From positions 22,157-86,156 of the forward strand of contig JADRCO010000008.1 in the NCBI GenBank assembly GCA_021464525.1: a stretch of 64,000 bases of DNA, in the 5' to 3' direction. The notes under the pieces were generated by a model. That model was given only the letters and a program-made list of their open reading frames with translations, had not been told where the DNA came from and searched no databases. This DNA comes from Rhizophagus sp. LPA8_4_AMF. Its lineage: Eukaryota; Glomeromycota; Glomeromycetes; Glomerales; Glomeraceae. Positions 1-10,670 of the stretch are shown one piece after another (the stretch's first letter is position 1; each line of letters starts with the position of its first letter). Position numbers and translations under genes: made by a program.

Positions 1-509
1 ATTCCATAATAGAATAAAATTCGCCATACATAAAAAAGAAACGATCAAAAAAGATTTTTCCAAAGCCGCATTTTTTGAGTCTTTCAGTTCCTTATTAGTC
101 ATTATGGAAGTGAAAGAAAAAAAAAAAAATAAGTTTTGTGACATTATTTATTTATTATAAGTTTGAATGAATGATAAAATTAAGAAAACGATTGAAAAAT
201 CCAAAAAAAGTTAACTAAAATTCTTCACAAAAAATTTCGGAGTACGGATTGAAAAAAACAACCCTAGTAATATTAACTATATTGAATAAAAAAAAATAAA
301 GATATTATTACTACGACTAACTTTTTTTTTTTGTTTTTGTAACAACAAAAAAGTCTTTGTTCAATAATTTAAATAAATTTAGTAATATATACTAAAAAAA
401 ATTTCAGTGATAATCCATTTTTTTAAGATGGGATTCTTTTCTTTTCTTTTCCTTTAATTTTTTTTTAAAAAAAATTCATCTCTAAAAAGTTAATTTCAAC
501 TTTTTCAAA
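1..509. repeat. 5' flank of membrane gene 1, shared between copies
   Basis: Non-coding, very AT-rich flank. Blocks of it recur upstream of the copies at about 17590-18105 and 32290-32798, including the stretch with 'aaatttcggagta' and the poly-T leader just before the start codon. The similarity reflects duplication of the whole locus. If the pair arrangement seen in the other units holds, the secreted-protein partner of gene 1 would start about 1 kb before base 1, outside the window. Confidence 0.6.
428..457 (+). promoter_or_regulatory. Short upstream ORF before membrane gene 1
   Basis: A nine-codon ORF (MGFFSFLFL, stop at 455-457) ends 52 bases before the main start codon. Equivalent ORFs starting MGFFSF or MGLFSF occur 66 and 81 bases upstream of gene copies 2 and 3. 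Whether the transcript includes it is unknown. The T-rich sequence could keep the frame open by chance. Confidence 0.3.
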
Positions 510-3319
510 ATGAAGTTATTTTTTATTTTTCTTTTATCGATTATTTTACTGACGATATTACCAGTAAAATCATCCATTTCATTTGAAGAACAACCACAAT
601 CTAATCTCGCTAAAACACCCCGCGTGTTAAATATAAATTATTATGATGATAACACGATAGTCGCTCGAATAGTTCGTTTAAACTATACAGCTCCTCCCAA
701 AGTTTGTCTGGAAGAACGCTTAACAATTCGTACAATCTATCCAAATGGAACTGTTAAAGGATTTGATCTTTCAGCAGAAACATTGAATATACAATCTTTC
801 AATTTTTGTCTTCTTACATCATCTAATCCTCTTAGATTTTATCCTATAAGAACCAATCTTTTATTAATAACTTATACAATTGCTGCGGATGAAAATAATC
901 CTTATACTTACGAAGATTGGGGAATGATTATTGATTTAGATGGAGTAATTAAAAGGTATATATGTTAATTAACCTTTTAAACATATCTTTGTGCATAAAT
1001 AATAAAGATTATTATTCCGCTTTTTTATAGTAAAGCTAAATTGAGTCAATCTTATGTTAATTCAACTACTAATGAATGGATACCCGGCCGAGAGTCTATT
1101 GTATTAAATGTTCATCGTGATAATGGATTTATTCGTGGCTTGCCTATAACTGGTACTAAAAGTTCAACCTTGCAACAATTCAAAGTGTAAGTAATATTTT
1201 AATTTATGAAAATTAATTTTTAATGTATGATATAATTTAATATATATATATATATATTTTTTTCTTTATAAGAAATGAAAATGGGGAAATTCAATCTCTT
1301 GCAGTAACTTACATGAATTATACCGCTATTCCAACCGAAATGGTTGCAACAATGGACGGAGGATACGCGGTTATTTATCCTGATTATACGCCGTCAACAC
1401 TCCCCTTAGCTCCATATATGTCGATCCGTGGCTTTTTTTTACAAAATGGAAATCCAGAACCGCAAGGTCCATTTGTTCTTTATCAAACTTCAAATCCAGT
1501 ATCAAAAATTATATTACTTGATTGTGATTTTACTAAAGTAGGATTTGGTCAAACTTGTATAATGGTTTTAAACATTGCACCAGCAATAGATCAAAATACC
1601 TTTGTTAAAATTGATTTTCTTTCAACGGGAACTGTATATAATATTACGACTTTTCAAAACCCCGCTGATCTTACCAGTTTTTCTATTCAGTCATTAAATT
1701 ATGGAGGTTATTTCTTATTTAGTACACTTACAGCAGCAAATAATATGAAACTTGTTTATGGTTATATTTTGGATGAACATAGTAATCGTTATGATTGGAA
1801 TATATCATACCCTACTATAACAAATTTTAGTGGTGATATTTTAGTTTTACCAAATAATACTCTTGTAATTCCTCAACGGGAATCTGGACAAACTTGGAGG
1901 TTGCTCACCACTGATTTGTACAAGATCGAGGGTGCACGTGGTAAGGTGATACGAACGTTATATATCGTATAAAAAAAAATTTTTTTTTTTTTTTTTTAAC
2001 TTGTTTCTGTAAAATTTTTAAAATATTTTATTAGATCACGGTTATGCAAATTTACATATCTCCGGCACAACTCCGAACATTAATGATATTATAAATCCAT
2101 CTGAAATTAGCACCCTTATAATTACATTTTATTCTAAAGTTAATTTAACACCTAATCGTAAAGTTACGATTTTACAAGATGGTGGTATTATACGTCAAAT
2201 TACTTCTGTAAGCGACGATAATGGAGAATTTGTAAAATCTATTGATGACTATACTATTGAAATCAAAGTGATTGGTAGTACTTTTAATCAGCCTAATACA
2301 AAGTACTATGTTTTAATTGATGATGGTTTTGTAGAGAGTAAAGATCTTAAAGAACCTATCATTGGTTTACAAGATAATGCTTGGAATTTTATGACGAGTA
2401 AGTGTTTTATCTTATTTAAAATGATAATAATGTTAAATATATACATAAAATAAAATTCTTTTTTTTTTCATAATAGTTCAACAAGAAGTTACACAAGAAG
2501 GTTTATCAAATTATTATGAAAATAAAGTAAACGCATCTAGCATTGACGGAAAAGTTCGATTAAGTCCAGAAGGAACCACTTTTTTCAAAACCTTTAAACA
2601 TGACAAAATTAAAGTTAAAGAATTTTTTGGTAATTTAACACAAGAATTGGCCAAAGCAATCCCTGTTGAATTGGAACGAATATCTACAAATGGAAGACAT
2701 GAAATTGATACTTCAACATCACCTGAACAATATATCTTATCTATTAATATTAAAAAAGCTAAGAATAAAAATGACAGATCTGTTAATTTGGTAGCTAGTG
2801 ATTTAGATACTTTAATAAGGAGTAAACTTGTTACTGTTATTGGTTCTGGAGAGTATTCAAATTATTTAGATGAAGAATATGGATATGAACCCATACGTAA
2901 GAATCAAATTTTTTTTTTTTTTTTCGGATAAAGGATTTCATCTCAAATAACTAAATAATTTTTTTTTTCTTTTATAAAAATAGCCAGGTGGATAGAAGAA
3001 AATTTGGGTAGTCTTCTTGGAACAATTGCATTGAATATCGTATTATTGTCACTTGCTTATTGGGTAAATATCAATATATTATTAGAAATATTATTTAATT
3101 GTGAATACTGACAAAAAATGAAAATTCTTTTTTTTTTAAAAAAACAAACTTTTTCCCTTTTTTTTTTAGAGTCGAAATTTCGCAATCTTTACATGTGGTA
3201 ACGCTATTGAAAAATTTGTGACGACAATCCTTTTTACTAGCATAGATGCGGGTAGTGTTGAAAATATTTTTACTGTAAGGTAAATAAAAAACCCCCAAAT
3301 TAAAAGAAACAAAAATAAA

Positions 3320-3350
<31 letters not shown>

Positions 3351-5120
3351 TTTTTTTAAATACTAATTTATTCTCTTCCCTTTCCCTCATATTTTCTTTC
3401 TTCTAGTCTTTTCTTTGTAACATTTCCGTTTATCGTAAATTTAGGATTTGCATTTAAAGTTGTATTTAATGAACTTTTGAGACATGATTTACGAAAATTA
3501 TTGGAAAGCATTAGAAGACTTAAAGATGATGTAATAAGTTCTATAGACGAAAGTAAATCCAAAAAAAAAGTCAATGATACAGCAAATATAGTCAATGATA
3601 CAGCAAATATAGGCAATGATACAGCAAATATAGCCAATGATTCAGCAAATATAGCCAATGATTCAGCAAATATAGCCAATGATACAGCAAATATAGCCAA
3701 TGATTCAGCAAATATAGTCAATGATTCAGCAAATATAGTCAATGATACAGCAAATAAAGTCGATGGTTCAAAACATCGATCAATTAAAGAATATATAAAA
3801 AGATCAATAAAAGGTTACAGTCGCGAAGAAAAAGTTAAGAAACTTATAAAAGTAATAAGAGAAACTACAAATGAATTAACAAAAATTAAAGAAGAATTAA
3901 CAGAAGTTAGCGATCTCGCGGAAAAATTGAAAACTGTTAATGAAACATTAAAGGATCCAGTTGATGTGAAAGCCACCACGAAAGATTTGGTAGAAATTAA
4001 CGATCTTATAAAAGAATTAACGCAAGTTGAAGATTTTACCGAAGAATTAGTAGACGTTAGTAAACATTTAGATGAACTTAAGAAATTATTAGACGAATTG
4101 AATGAAATTAATGCTGGAGAATTGAAAGAAGTTATCGTTAACGAAAAAGAATTAGGTGTAGAAGTTCCAAGAGTAGTTGATGAAGCAATTGTCAGAGAAT
4201 TTATAAGAGAATTAACTAAACTTAATAAGCTTATGGAAGGATTAAAAGAAGTTGAAGAACTAAAAGAACAATTAAATAAAGCTGTAGACCTTATGAATGA
4301 ATTAAAAAAAAAGGATCCTACAAGCAAAAAAGAATTTATTGACCAATTAGAATATCTTAACAGATTTAAGAGAGAATTAGAAAAAACCAGCATTGAAGAA
4401 TTGCAAGAAGAAGAAGAAGAATTTAACGAACATAGAGAATTTACAGAGGATTATATAAAAGAAGGAAAAGGGGAAGAAAGGGAGGAAGAAAATAAAAGGA
4501 GTAGTGTATGGGAAAAGGTTAAGAGATTTAGTACTAGATTCACAAATCTTCAAGAGTCATTACAAGAGAAGGCTATAAATGCGATAGAAAAAGATCAACC
4601 GGAAAAAAAATCTCGAAAAATTTCAAAATGGCTAAGAGATTATAGAGATAGTCAAACAATTATAGTAATATTCACGATATTAGCAGGAGTTGATATTGCA
4701 CATTTAGAATTGCTTGGATCAAAGTTACGAATTAAAATTCCAAGTATTAATTATTGTGGTCATGTAACTCGAAATGTTGACGTTAATTTTAATGCTAAAT
4801 TATCTCATTCAGCAGAACATAGTTTATATTGGGGAGATATCACTAATATTATTATTGAAGATATTTCTACAGCATTTATTCAGGTATGTAAATTATTTTT
4901 GCATTAATTTTTTATCTTTTATCAAACCAATCATTAAATTTTTATTTTATTCTTCTAATAGAGTTTTTATTTGACTCAAGTTGTATCATTTGGTTACACG
5001 CCTATATACACTATTACAAAATCTATTATACATCTCGCTACTAACTTACATCACATATATCAATATAAACGTAATTCCTCAAACACCAATACGGATAAAC
5101 CCAATGATTCTGTAGAATGA
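510..5120 (+). CDS. Secreted-ectodomain polytopic membrane protein with coiled coil (copy 1)
   Basis: Function unknown. Nine exons: 510-955, 1031-1186, 1273-1940, 2035-2397, 2477-2896, 2984-3063, 3170-3279, 3407-4883, 4962-5120, giving 1292 residues. All introns are GT-AG. Residues 1-22 form a signal peptide. Residues 23-540 are a beta-rich ectodomain with motifs such as DGGYAVIYPDY, DCDFTKVGFGQTC and many N-glycosylation sequons. Exon 5 (about 545-684) encodes an alpha/beta juxtamembrane domain (EFFGNLTQELAKAIPV ... VIGSGEYSNYLDEEYGYEP), SEA-like by position and pattern only. Membrane segments lie at about 694-711, 713-735 and 749-770. A charged coiled coil follows (about 795-1130), then a membrane segment near 1163-1182 (IIVIFTILAGVDIAHLELL) and a WGDITNIIIEDIS motif. 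Two inferred points: the final module resembles a large Mucoromycota membrane family I recall, and the coiled coil should be cytoplasmic. It carries a seven-residue repeat absent from the other copies. Start chosen by alignment with the other copies and the signal peptide. Confidence 0.85.
3570..3758 (+). repeat. In-frame 21-base minisatellite, nine copies
   Basis: Nine tandem units of 'gtcaatgatacagcaaata' plus two bases lie in exon 8 of copy 1, with only a few substitutions. Each unit encodes seven residues, NDTANIA or close variants (T/S, A/V/G), at about residues 803-865. The seven-residue period puts alanines at positions spaced 3 and 4 apart, as in an alanine-type coiled coil. The other family copies lack it at this position. 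Confidence 0.95.
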
Positions 5121-5600
5121 ATGAATGAAAAAGCTCAAAATTTGACTAATAATTTTGTAAAATAATCTTTTAAATCTCTTATTGTTTTGATCAATATAAC
5201 TTATTAATTATTATAATTATTATTTAAATAAATGTTTTATATATATATGTATAATAATAATGCAGAATTGCCGACGTCCTTAAAATTTTTATTTTTTCAA
5301 TTAAATTTTCTAATATATAAATGTTATACACGATCTATCTAACAAAATTTGTTTCTTTACGTATAGTATTGTTCGCTAATTAATAATACGTTTATGTCGT
5401 TAATACAAACTAACTTTAATAAGATGTCATTTTTAAACTCGCATTAAAAAAACAATAAGATGTCAAAACTAATTGAATAAACTTCTAAACGTGATCATAA
5501 TATTATTGCGCTATTTATTTTTTTAATAGATCTTTATTTACAATAAAAATCTTTTAGACATTTAACGATAAGATAATTTTTCTGTACTATATATAGCTGC
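5121..5600 (+). repeat. 3' flank shared with copy 2
   Basis: This sequence is nearly identical to 22524-23005 for about 480 bases (for example 'cagaattgccgacgtcctt' in both), well past the polyadenylation signal. Similarity stops at about 5590 and 23005. That marks the right-hand border of the duplicated unit in both copies. Copy 3 keeps a shorter, more diverged version at 37202-37480. Confidence 0.75.
5227..5232 (+). terminator. Candidate polyadenylation signal, copy 1
   Basis: AATAAA lies 107 bases after the stop codon of gene copy 1. Equivalent AATAAA hexamers sit at a similar distance after copies 2 and 3 in otherwise aligned sequence. The composition makes chance occurrences common, so the shared spacing is the main support. 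Confidence 0.4.
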
Positions 5601-5639
5601 GTCTTCGGGTTAGGGATCACGAAAGTAAGTTTGAAAAAA

Positions 5640-6190
5640 ATCGAACTGATCATCTCGATTTAAACTAAGTTTTGTAAAGCTCAGTTTGAAAAATGGGACC
5701 AATATGAAACGTTTAAAAATTCAGGTTAAACTAAATATATAACTTAATAAGTATATATAGATGATTGATCATTTTAAAGAAATTTATATTTTTTTTTATA
5801 ATAAACTTAATGCTTCGGGACTCGGTAATTAACTTGGCCAAATTAATCATAGTGCTAGCCAAAATCGAACATAATTCGGGCTAAAAACCGTCCGATTAGT
5901 TTTACTAGCAGTTTGAACTGATATTGAGTCACTGACATAAAAAACTAGGTTTAACTGGAACCGAACTTAAACCGAACTGGATTAAGTCTTATTACTCATG
6001 ACCCGACCCGACGGGTCGGGTCATATATTTCCTTGACCCGGAACCCGGGTTTATACGAGACTACGAGTTAACTATGCTCGGGTCGAGTCAGGAGTCGGGG
6101 TATAAAATATGTGTCCCCGACCACCTACGGATCTTGCTTTTTTTACTTAGATCGGGTCGAATATATTCTCTAAACCCGACCTGGTAGGAG
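5640..6190. repeat. Degenerate CCGA/TCGGGT-rich low-complexity block with hairpin
   Basis: The block starts right after the duplicated flank and is locally far richer in G and C than its surroundings. It is built of short variants of 'accgaact', 'cccgaccc' and 'tcgggtc'. At 5999-6023 two 11-base arms (TGACCCGACCC and its complement) flank three bases, a strong hairpin. No coding frame is open through it. It looks like a degenerate simple-sequence satellite. Confidence 0.6.
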
Positions 6191-7688
6191 CACTAGGTGC
6201 AGATCCATCTAATCGACCAACAGAAAAATTGAAGAAATTTCATGTAGTGGCGTGATAATCGTATAAAAGAATAAAAAAAGCAAATTAAAGAAGCAGAAGA
6301 AATAAATAAAAAAATTACCAATCTGTAGTATACAACCAATTTAGTAACATATATTCGAAATTTATTTTTTTTTTGCACAGAATACCAACTAAAATATTTC
6401 AAAATGAGAACTTAGACTAGAACGAACTAGCCAAAGCACAGATAGTATGCTCTCCAGGATAAGATTTAAAAAGGCTCTTCTGCTTTAAACACATCAGAGA
6501 AAGAAAAGAAATAGATTTAAGAAGAAATATGGAAGAAACTAACTAGAGCTATGTCTTCAAACATCAATCAGTAAATACAAAGGGATGCTATGGCATCATC
6601 ATCTGATGATCCTTCTTCAAATTCATTCAAATCCCAGATTTTCATCATCAGATGGTCCCTCAGATTTTCTTTGACAGGTAACAATTCTAGATTTTCTTTA
6701 CGAAAACCCTGATTTTCTTTCTCATTAGACGTAGCTGGGAGACAAAGGCATATGCTATGGGTTTATCACGTTTTCAGGTCATTGACAATCACGTATAGCC
6801 TAGAAAGTTCAACCATCTGACGACCAGATGTAAAGCTTATATATGAGAGAGATACCTCATACGCGTGATAATCATCGAAATATGGGCGTTTTTACTAATA
6901 AAACTGCAAAACAAACCCTTTTTGTACAAGAGAGATACCTCATATACATATGATAAGATGTAAAACATCGTCAAGTAAAGTTGAGTTTTAAAACTGCAGA
7001 ATTATAACTATGACTCAAATGTGATTTACTTACATTATCTCACTATCAATAATAAAAAAATTAATGATCTATATGGAAATATTAATAATATGAAATTCTC
7101 ACACTGCGATCTAAAAATTCATCGGATCATGTTAATACGGAAATAAATCATCACGATTAATTACAATTTTACAAGTAATTGTTAATTGTATTATATATAT
7201 TACTTTAAATTTCTAGTCGTATTAACTATATAACTAAACTAAGCCTACAATTATGACTCAAACGTAGCATTACGCAATTTACTAAACTACTATCGATTTT
7301 ATGATCTTTTATAGTGATGCCGAATCCAATGTTAAAATTGGTAGCTAGTTGTTACAATTGTTAAAAGCTATAATAACGTTTAAATGACCTATATTTGATT
7401 TTAAAGTTAAAGTTACTTTAGTATACAATACGCATTTGTCTCATTCGAATTTATCGCAGTTTTCAGAATTCTGTGTACGTTGTGACTTGTGATTACTGAG
7501 TGATTATAATTACAGGACGATTACAGGACAACATTGTCCGATTTTGTCCTGTAATCTAATAATTTTTATATCAGATGATATATATAGGGGTAGCACAATT
7601 TGAAAGCGCAATAATCAAAGGAAATCTCAATAAATTTTGGACCATGTGATAATCTGAATTCTATCTGATAAAGAAAGAAAAAGGTTAA
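6191..7688. other. No gene recognised
   Basis: Only short, unsupported reading frames are present. The stretch around 6580-6840 has a less AT-rich, coding-like composition with repeated 'atctgatga' and 'gattttcttt' words. Every frame there is broken by stops, and no family is recognisable. Confidence 0.4.
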
Positions 7689-7785
7689 CAAATTTTCAAA
7701 TGGTTAAATTATTGAGATACTAGTCAAATAGTAGTGGTAATATTCACGAAGTTGGCATTGCACATTTAAATTCGACTAAATCACA
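7689..7785 (+). pseudogene. Relic of membrane-family exon 8
   Basis: About 95 bases align with the start of the fourth membrane segment of the family. 'ttcaaatggttaaa' is followed by 'ggtaatattcacgaa' and then 'attgcacatttaaatt', matching 4620-4710 of copy 1 in order. Bases are missing between 'attcacga' and 'attgcacattta', and no flanking exons are recognisable. It shows that a further copy of the family once stood here. Confidence 0.65.
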
Positions 7786-8019
7786 GTCAAAATGCATATT
7801 ATAAAAAAGCTACATTTATATACAGTACGTACTTTTTATATTTTTTTTTATTACTCGAACGATTCTTAATGTAAATACACATAAAAAATTACATTTTATC
7901 CATAAAATCTATATAAATTTGATTAAAGAATTTTTTAACACGTATATTTGTTAACTACATTATAATATTCTTTATGTAATTTAAAAGCCAAACTTTTTTT
8001 GATTATAATAAAATTTTTT

Positions 8020-8401
8020 GAGTATTGCCCAGTGGTGATTGTCACCACTTAATTCCGGCCAAAAATTACAATTTGGCCAGAGTTATAAAATGACGGTTTA
8101 TAATTTTGGCCGGAGTTAAAAACTACTGATCGTAAAATTTTAAATAATAAATATGTTAACTGTTAACAAATATTGATTTGATGTCAATTGAAATTTTTGT
8201 CAAAACAAACTTTTAGTAAAGTGAAAAAATTAAAAATCAAAATTTTGCATTTTTCTCAAAAACTATCTGAAAAAACAGCCTTTTTGACCTTAGACAAATC
8301 TCTAATTTACATATAGAGTAACTGTTTAATATGTGTAGTTGATTATTTTAACCTATAAAATTCAAAAATCGGACTGGTGAAAATCACATTTTGACATTCT
8401 C
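8020..8401. mobile_element. MITE, about 382 bp, with target-site duplication
   Basis: The element begins GAGTATTGCC and ends, on the opposite strand, GAGAATGTCA. Its imperfect terminal inverted repeats run about 29 bases and share the core GTGATT-TCACCA. It is flanked on both sides by AAATTTTTT (8011-8019 and 8402-8410). The dispersed repeat at 58325-58333 carries a single AAATTTTTT with no insert, which is an empty site. There is no coding capacity. An 8-9 base duplication would suit a hAT-type element, but the duplication is low complexity, so the superfamily is uncertain. Confidence 0.85.
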
Positions 8402-9616
8402 AAATTTTTTATTTAAATATTATTGATTATTTTAATATTTATTATTTACTTAATTATTTATGAAATTTTCAATAAAGTCTTTTTAATGATTGCTAGATTT
8501 GTAATTGATTTTAGTCTAAATAAATGAATACAAATATTATCAATATATACAATATAATGACTGCAATAATAAATTAAAATATTTTAAAAATAAAATAAAT
8601 TTTTTTATATCAAAACAAATAATTAATTTTTTTAATGGGAATGAACCCTCAACTACTGTATCATTGACGGCGGGGTTTAGGATTAGGTTTAGGGTTAGTA
8701 TGTTAGCAGCTTCAAAATGTATCACACCTTTCTAATTTTTTTTCGTAAAAGAAATGTTATTTGTCACTATTAGGCGTGACAAATATAAATAATACCGCTG
8801 ACCTAAATTTATAGAAAAATTTTATATGCCAACATATTTTAAAAATCTTAAATTATGGGACTGCCATTTTAACTGTATACCGACCGTCGATCTCAAAATT
8901 TTGAGTCCATAAAATGAGAATCGTGCGTACCTTCAAAGAAAGTCTACTGGATTGGTTACTGGTTAGGTTGGGAGTACCAAGGATACAAGTATGTATTATG
9001 AAGGTAGTCAGAAGCACGAAGAACAAAGAGATACCATCGAGCCCTATGATAAAAGTGTGTCGTCATAAAAATGTGTTATTATTTTTAAATCTGTTTTCCT
9101 TTTGTTATATAATTCCTAATAATGAAGCATTTACTCAGTGAAATTCAATATTATATGGTATATCGAGGGTAAATTAATTATAGATTATAGATTATGATAA
9201 TCCGTTCCAGACCCCAATTTCGATATATCAAGTCAAAATTCACTGTGTATTACTACCATTAATCAAAAGCTTGTTTAATTGAGAAAATCAGTTTTTGCAT
9301 TTTACATAGTAAATGTCTTAATAATCAATCACCTATGCAATCTTTTCTTATAATTATGTCATTAATTTTTAAAACGATAAAATTGATGCAAGTCTGCCGA
9401 ATTTATCACTGAAATTAATGGTCCAATCATGTGATCTTGACATGTCTTTAAAAAATTAATTCGCTCTTTACAACTGTTATGAAGAATATAAGAAGTTAAT
9501 TAACAAATACACGTGTTAAAGAATTCGGTAATCAGATTTTAATAGATTTAATGGGTAAAATATATTATTTTATGTGTATTTATCCAAATAGTAATTTTGA
9601 TTTGTAAGCTTATCTA
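8402..9616. other. Core of dispersed repeat, no gene recognised
   Basis: Matched by 58334-59586. The frame at 8914-9141 (75 codons) is partly missing in the other copy, where about 110 bases around 8955-9060 are absent. I do not consider it a gene. Confidence 0.5.
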
Positions 9617-9690
9617 TGTTGTGTCTCAGGTGTCGATTTGCGTCATGTGATAACTGACGTGCGTCAGATACCTGACGCGCACTTGTCACA
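9617..9690. repeat. Palindromic GACGTGCGTCA repeat, left arm
   Basis: This arm contains TGTTGTG-CTCAG, then ATAACTGACGTGCGTCA and ATACCTG. The same order, reverse-complemented, is at 11326-11377. A direct copy lies at 59587-59650. The left arm has an extra 20 bases (GTGTCGATTTGCGTCATGTG) that the right arm lacks. Without the LINE insert the two arms are about 0.9 kb apart, so they may be the ends of a non-autonomous element. Confidence 0.6.
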
Positions 9691-9704
9691 TAAAATTAAA
9701 GTAT

Positions 9705-10542
9705 GTGTAAATCATCAAACAAGAATTAATTAATATTGCGACCATTTTTAGCACTAATACTACTTTCACTTTTTTACACAGATGGAGTGGTAAAGCAAAT
9801 AGGTACTACTCAATGTACAAGTGGCTATGGTTGGCTACAAGACCATCCGCACACTCCTAAGTTGGAATTCAAAGGCTCAACAGTATTTTTCCCATCATCT
9901 ACAAAAGTGAGGCTATAGGAATTTTAATGGCTTTAATTACCGTACCGTTCAACGCAATTTGTACTATATACACAGACTCCGCGAACTGCATTTCAACCTA
10001 CAACAACCTTCTACAACACCCTTAACAAAGTCCCAGCAGACGTAAACTTAAACAAAATAATTTTTTAATCTGGGATCTTATTAACTGGCTAGTGGAATAC
10101 CGTAATTTCATACTTTTTCTCAAAAAATTAAAGGACATTCAAACGACATTTACAATGATCATGCTGACCGTTTGGCCACTCTAAGATCACAAATGATTGA
10201 TCTGATCGTCGTCAATTTCAAATTTTTTAACCACAGCTTCCTCGGATACTTTGATTAGAACAATCTTTAAGATGGAGTAATACTCCGATCCGAGCCAATC
10301 TTTTTAACTCTTTTGTTAATAATTCTTCATTAATACCGTTAGAAGAAAACATAATGAACGGATACATCGACTGGCATTTTACCAAATTATGGATTCACTA
10401 CAACCAGTTCGACTCTCCTATGTGTCATCTTCTTTATTACTGTTTTTTTTAGATTACCTTTGACTCTAATATTTAGTTTCATGTAATGGTTACTGTAATC
10501 TGGTTCACGTTGTGAAATAAAAATAAAAATAAAAATAAAACC
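9705..10542 (+). mobile_element. 5'-truncated LINE with RNase H domain, (AAAAT)n tail and 14-bp duplication
   Basis: The insert is bounded by TAAAATTAAAGTAT at 9691-9704 and again at 10543-10556. It ends in repeated 'aaaat' units (about 10516-10540), as expected of a target-primed LINE. Coding remnants on the + strand read FYTDGV at about 9772-9789 (first RNase H aspartate) and FFPSSTK near 9885. The next acidic residue is lost in a one-base frameshift near 9907. YTDS follows at 9969-9980, then a GH...NDHAD motif near 10134-10170. The rest of the element (endonuclease, reverse transcriptase) is absent. The paralogous repeat at 58290-59738 lacks it. Confidence 0.85.
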
Positions 10543-10670
10543 TAAAATTAAAGTATAAATTAAACATTAATTCGCAAGTTGCGGGAGACGGAAAGATTTC
10601 ATTAATGATTTCATTAGTGATTGACGGGGAAATTTTATATACTGTATATATAAAATTATTAGTACCCATA

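Larger units (their letters stand above)
7960..10670. repeat. Dispersed repeat copy 1 (pairs with 58290-59738)
   Basis: A direct repeat of about 1.45 kb once later insertions are removed. Matching landmarks include 'gattgctagatttgtaattg' (8487 and 58408 areas), 'ttatgggactgccatttta' (8853 and 58722 areas) and the palindromic 'gtgcgtcagatacctgacg' element (9660 and 59639 areas). It also covers the 'gatttcattaatg' stretch near 10600 and 59680. This copy has gained a MITE (8020-8401) and a LINE fragment (9705-10542). I see no protein family in the shared core. Confidence 0.8.

Noticed and set aside
3368-4393. Long minus-strand reading frames opposite exon 8 of copy 1 (and the same opposite exon 8 of copies 2-5)
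   Set aside because: They are antisense shadows of the Lys/Glu/Asn-rich coiled coil. They give Ser/Phe/Leu-rich low-complexity protein and have no independent start, splice or conservation signal.
8675-8700. Telomere-like words (GGATTAGG, TTTAGGGTTAG)
   Set aside because: Only two or three degenerate units, and the sequence is reduced to one unit in the paralogous repeat near 58548. Too short to call an interstitial telomere.
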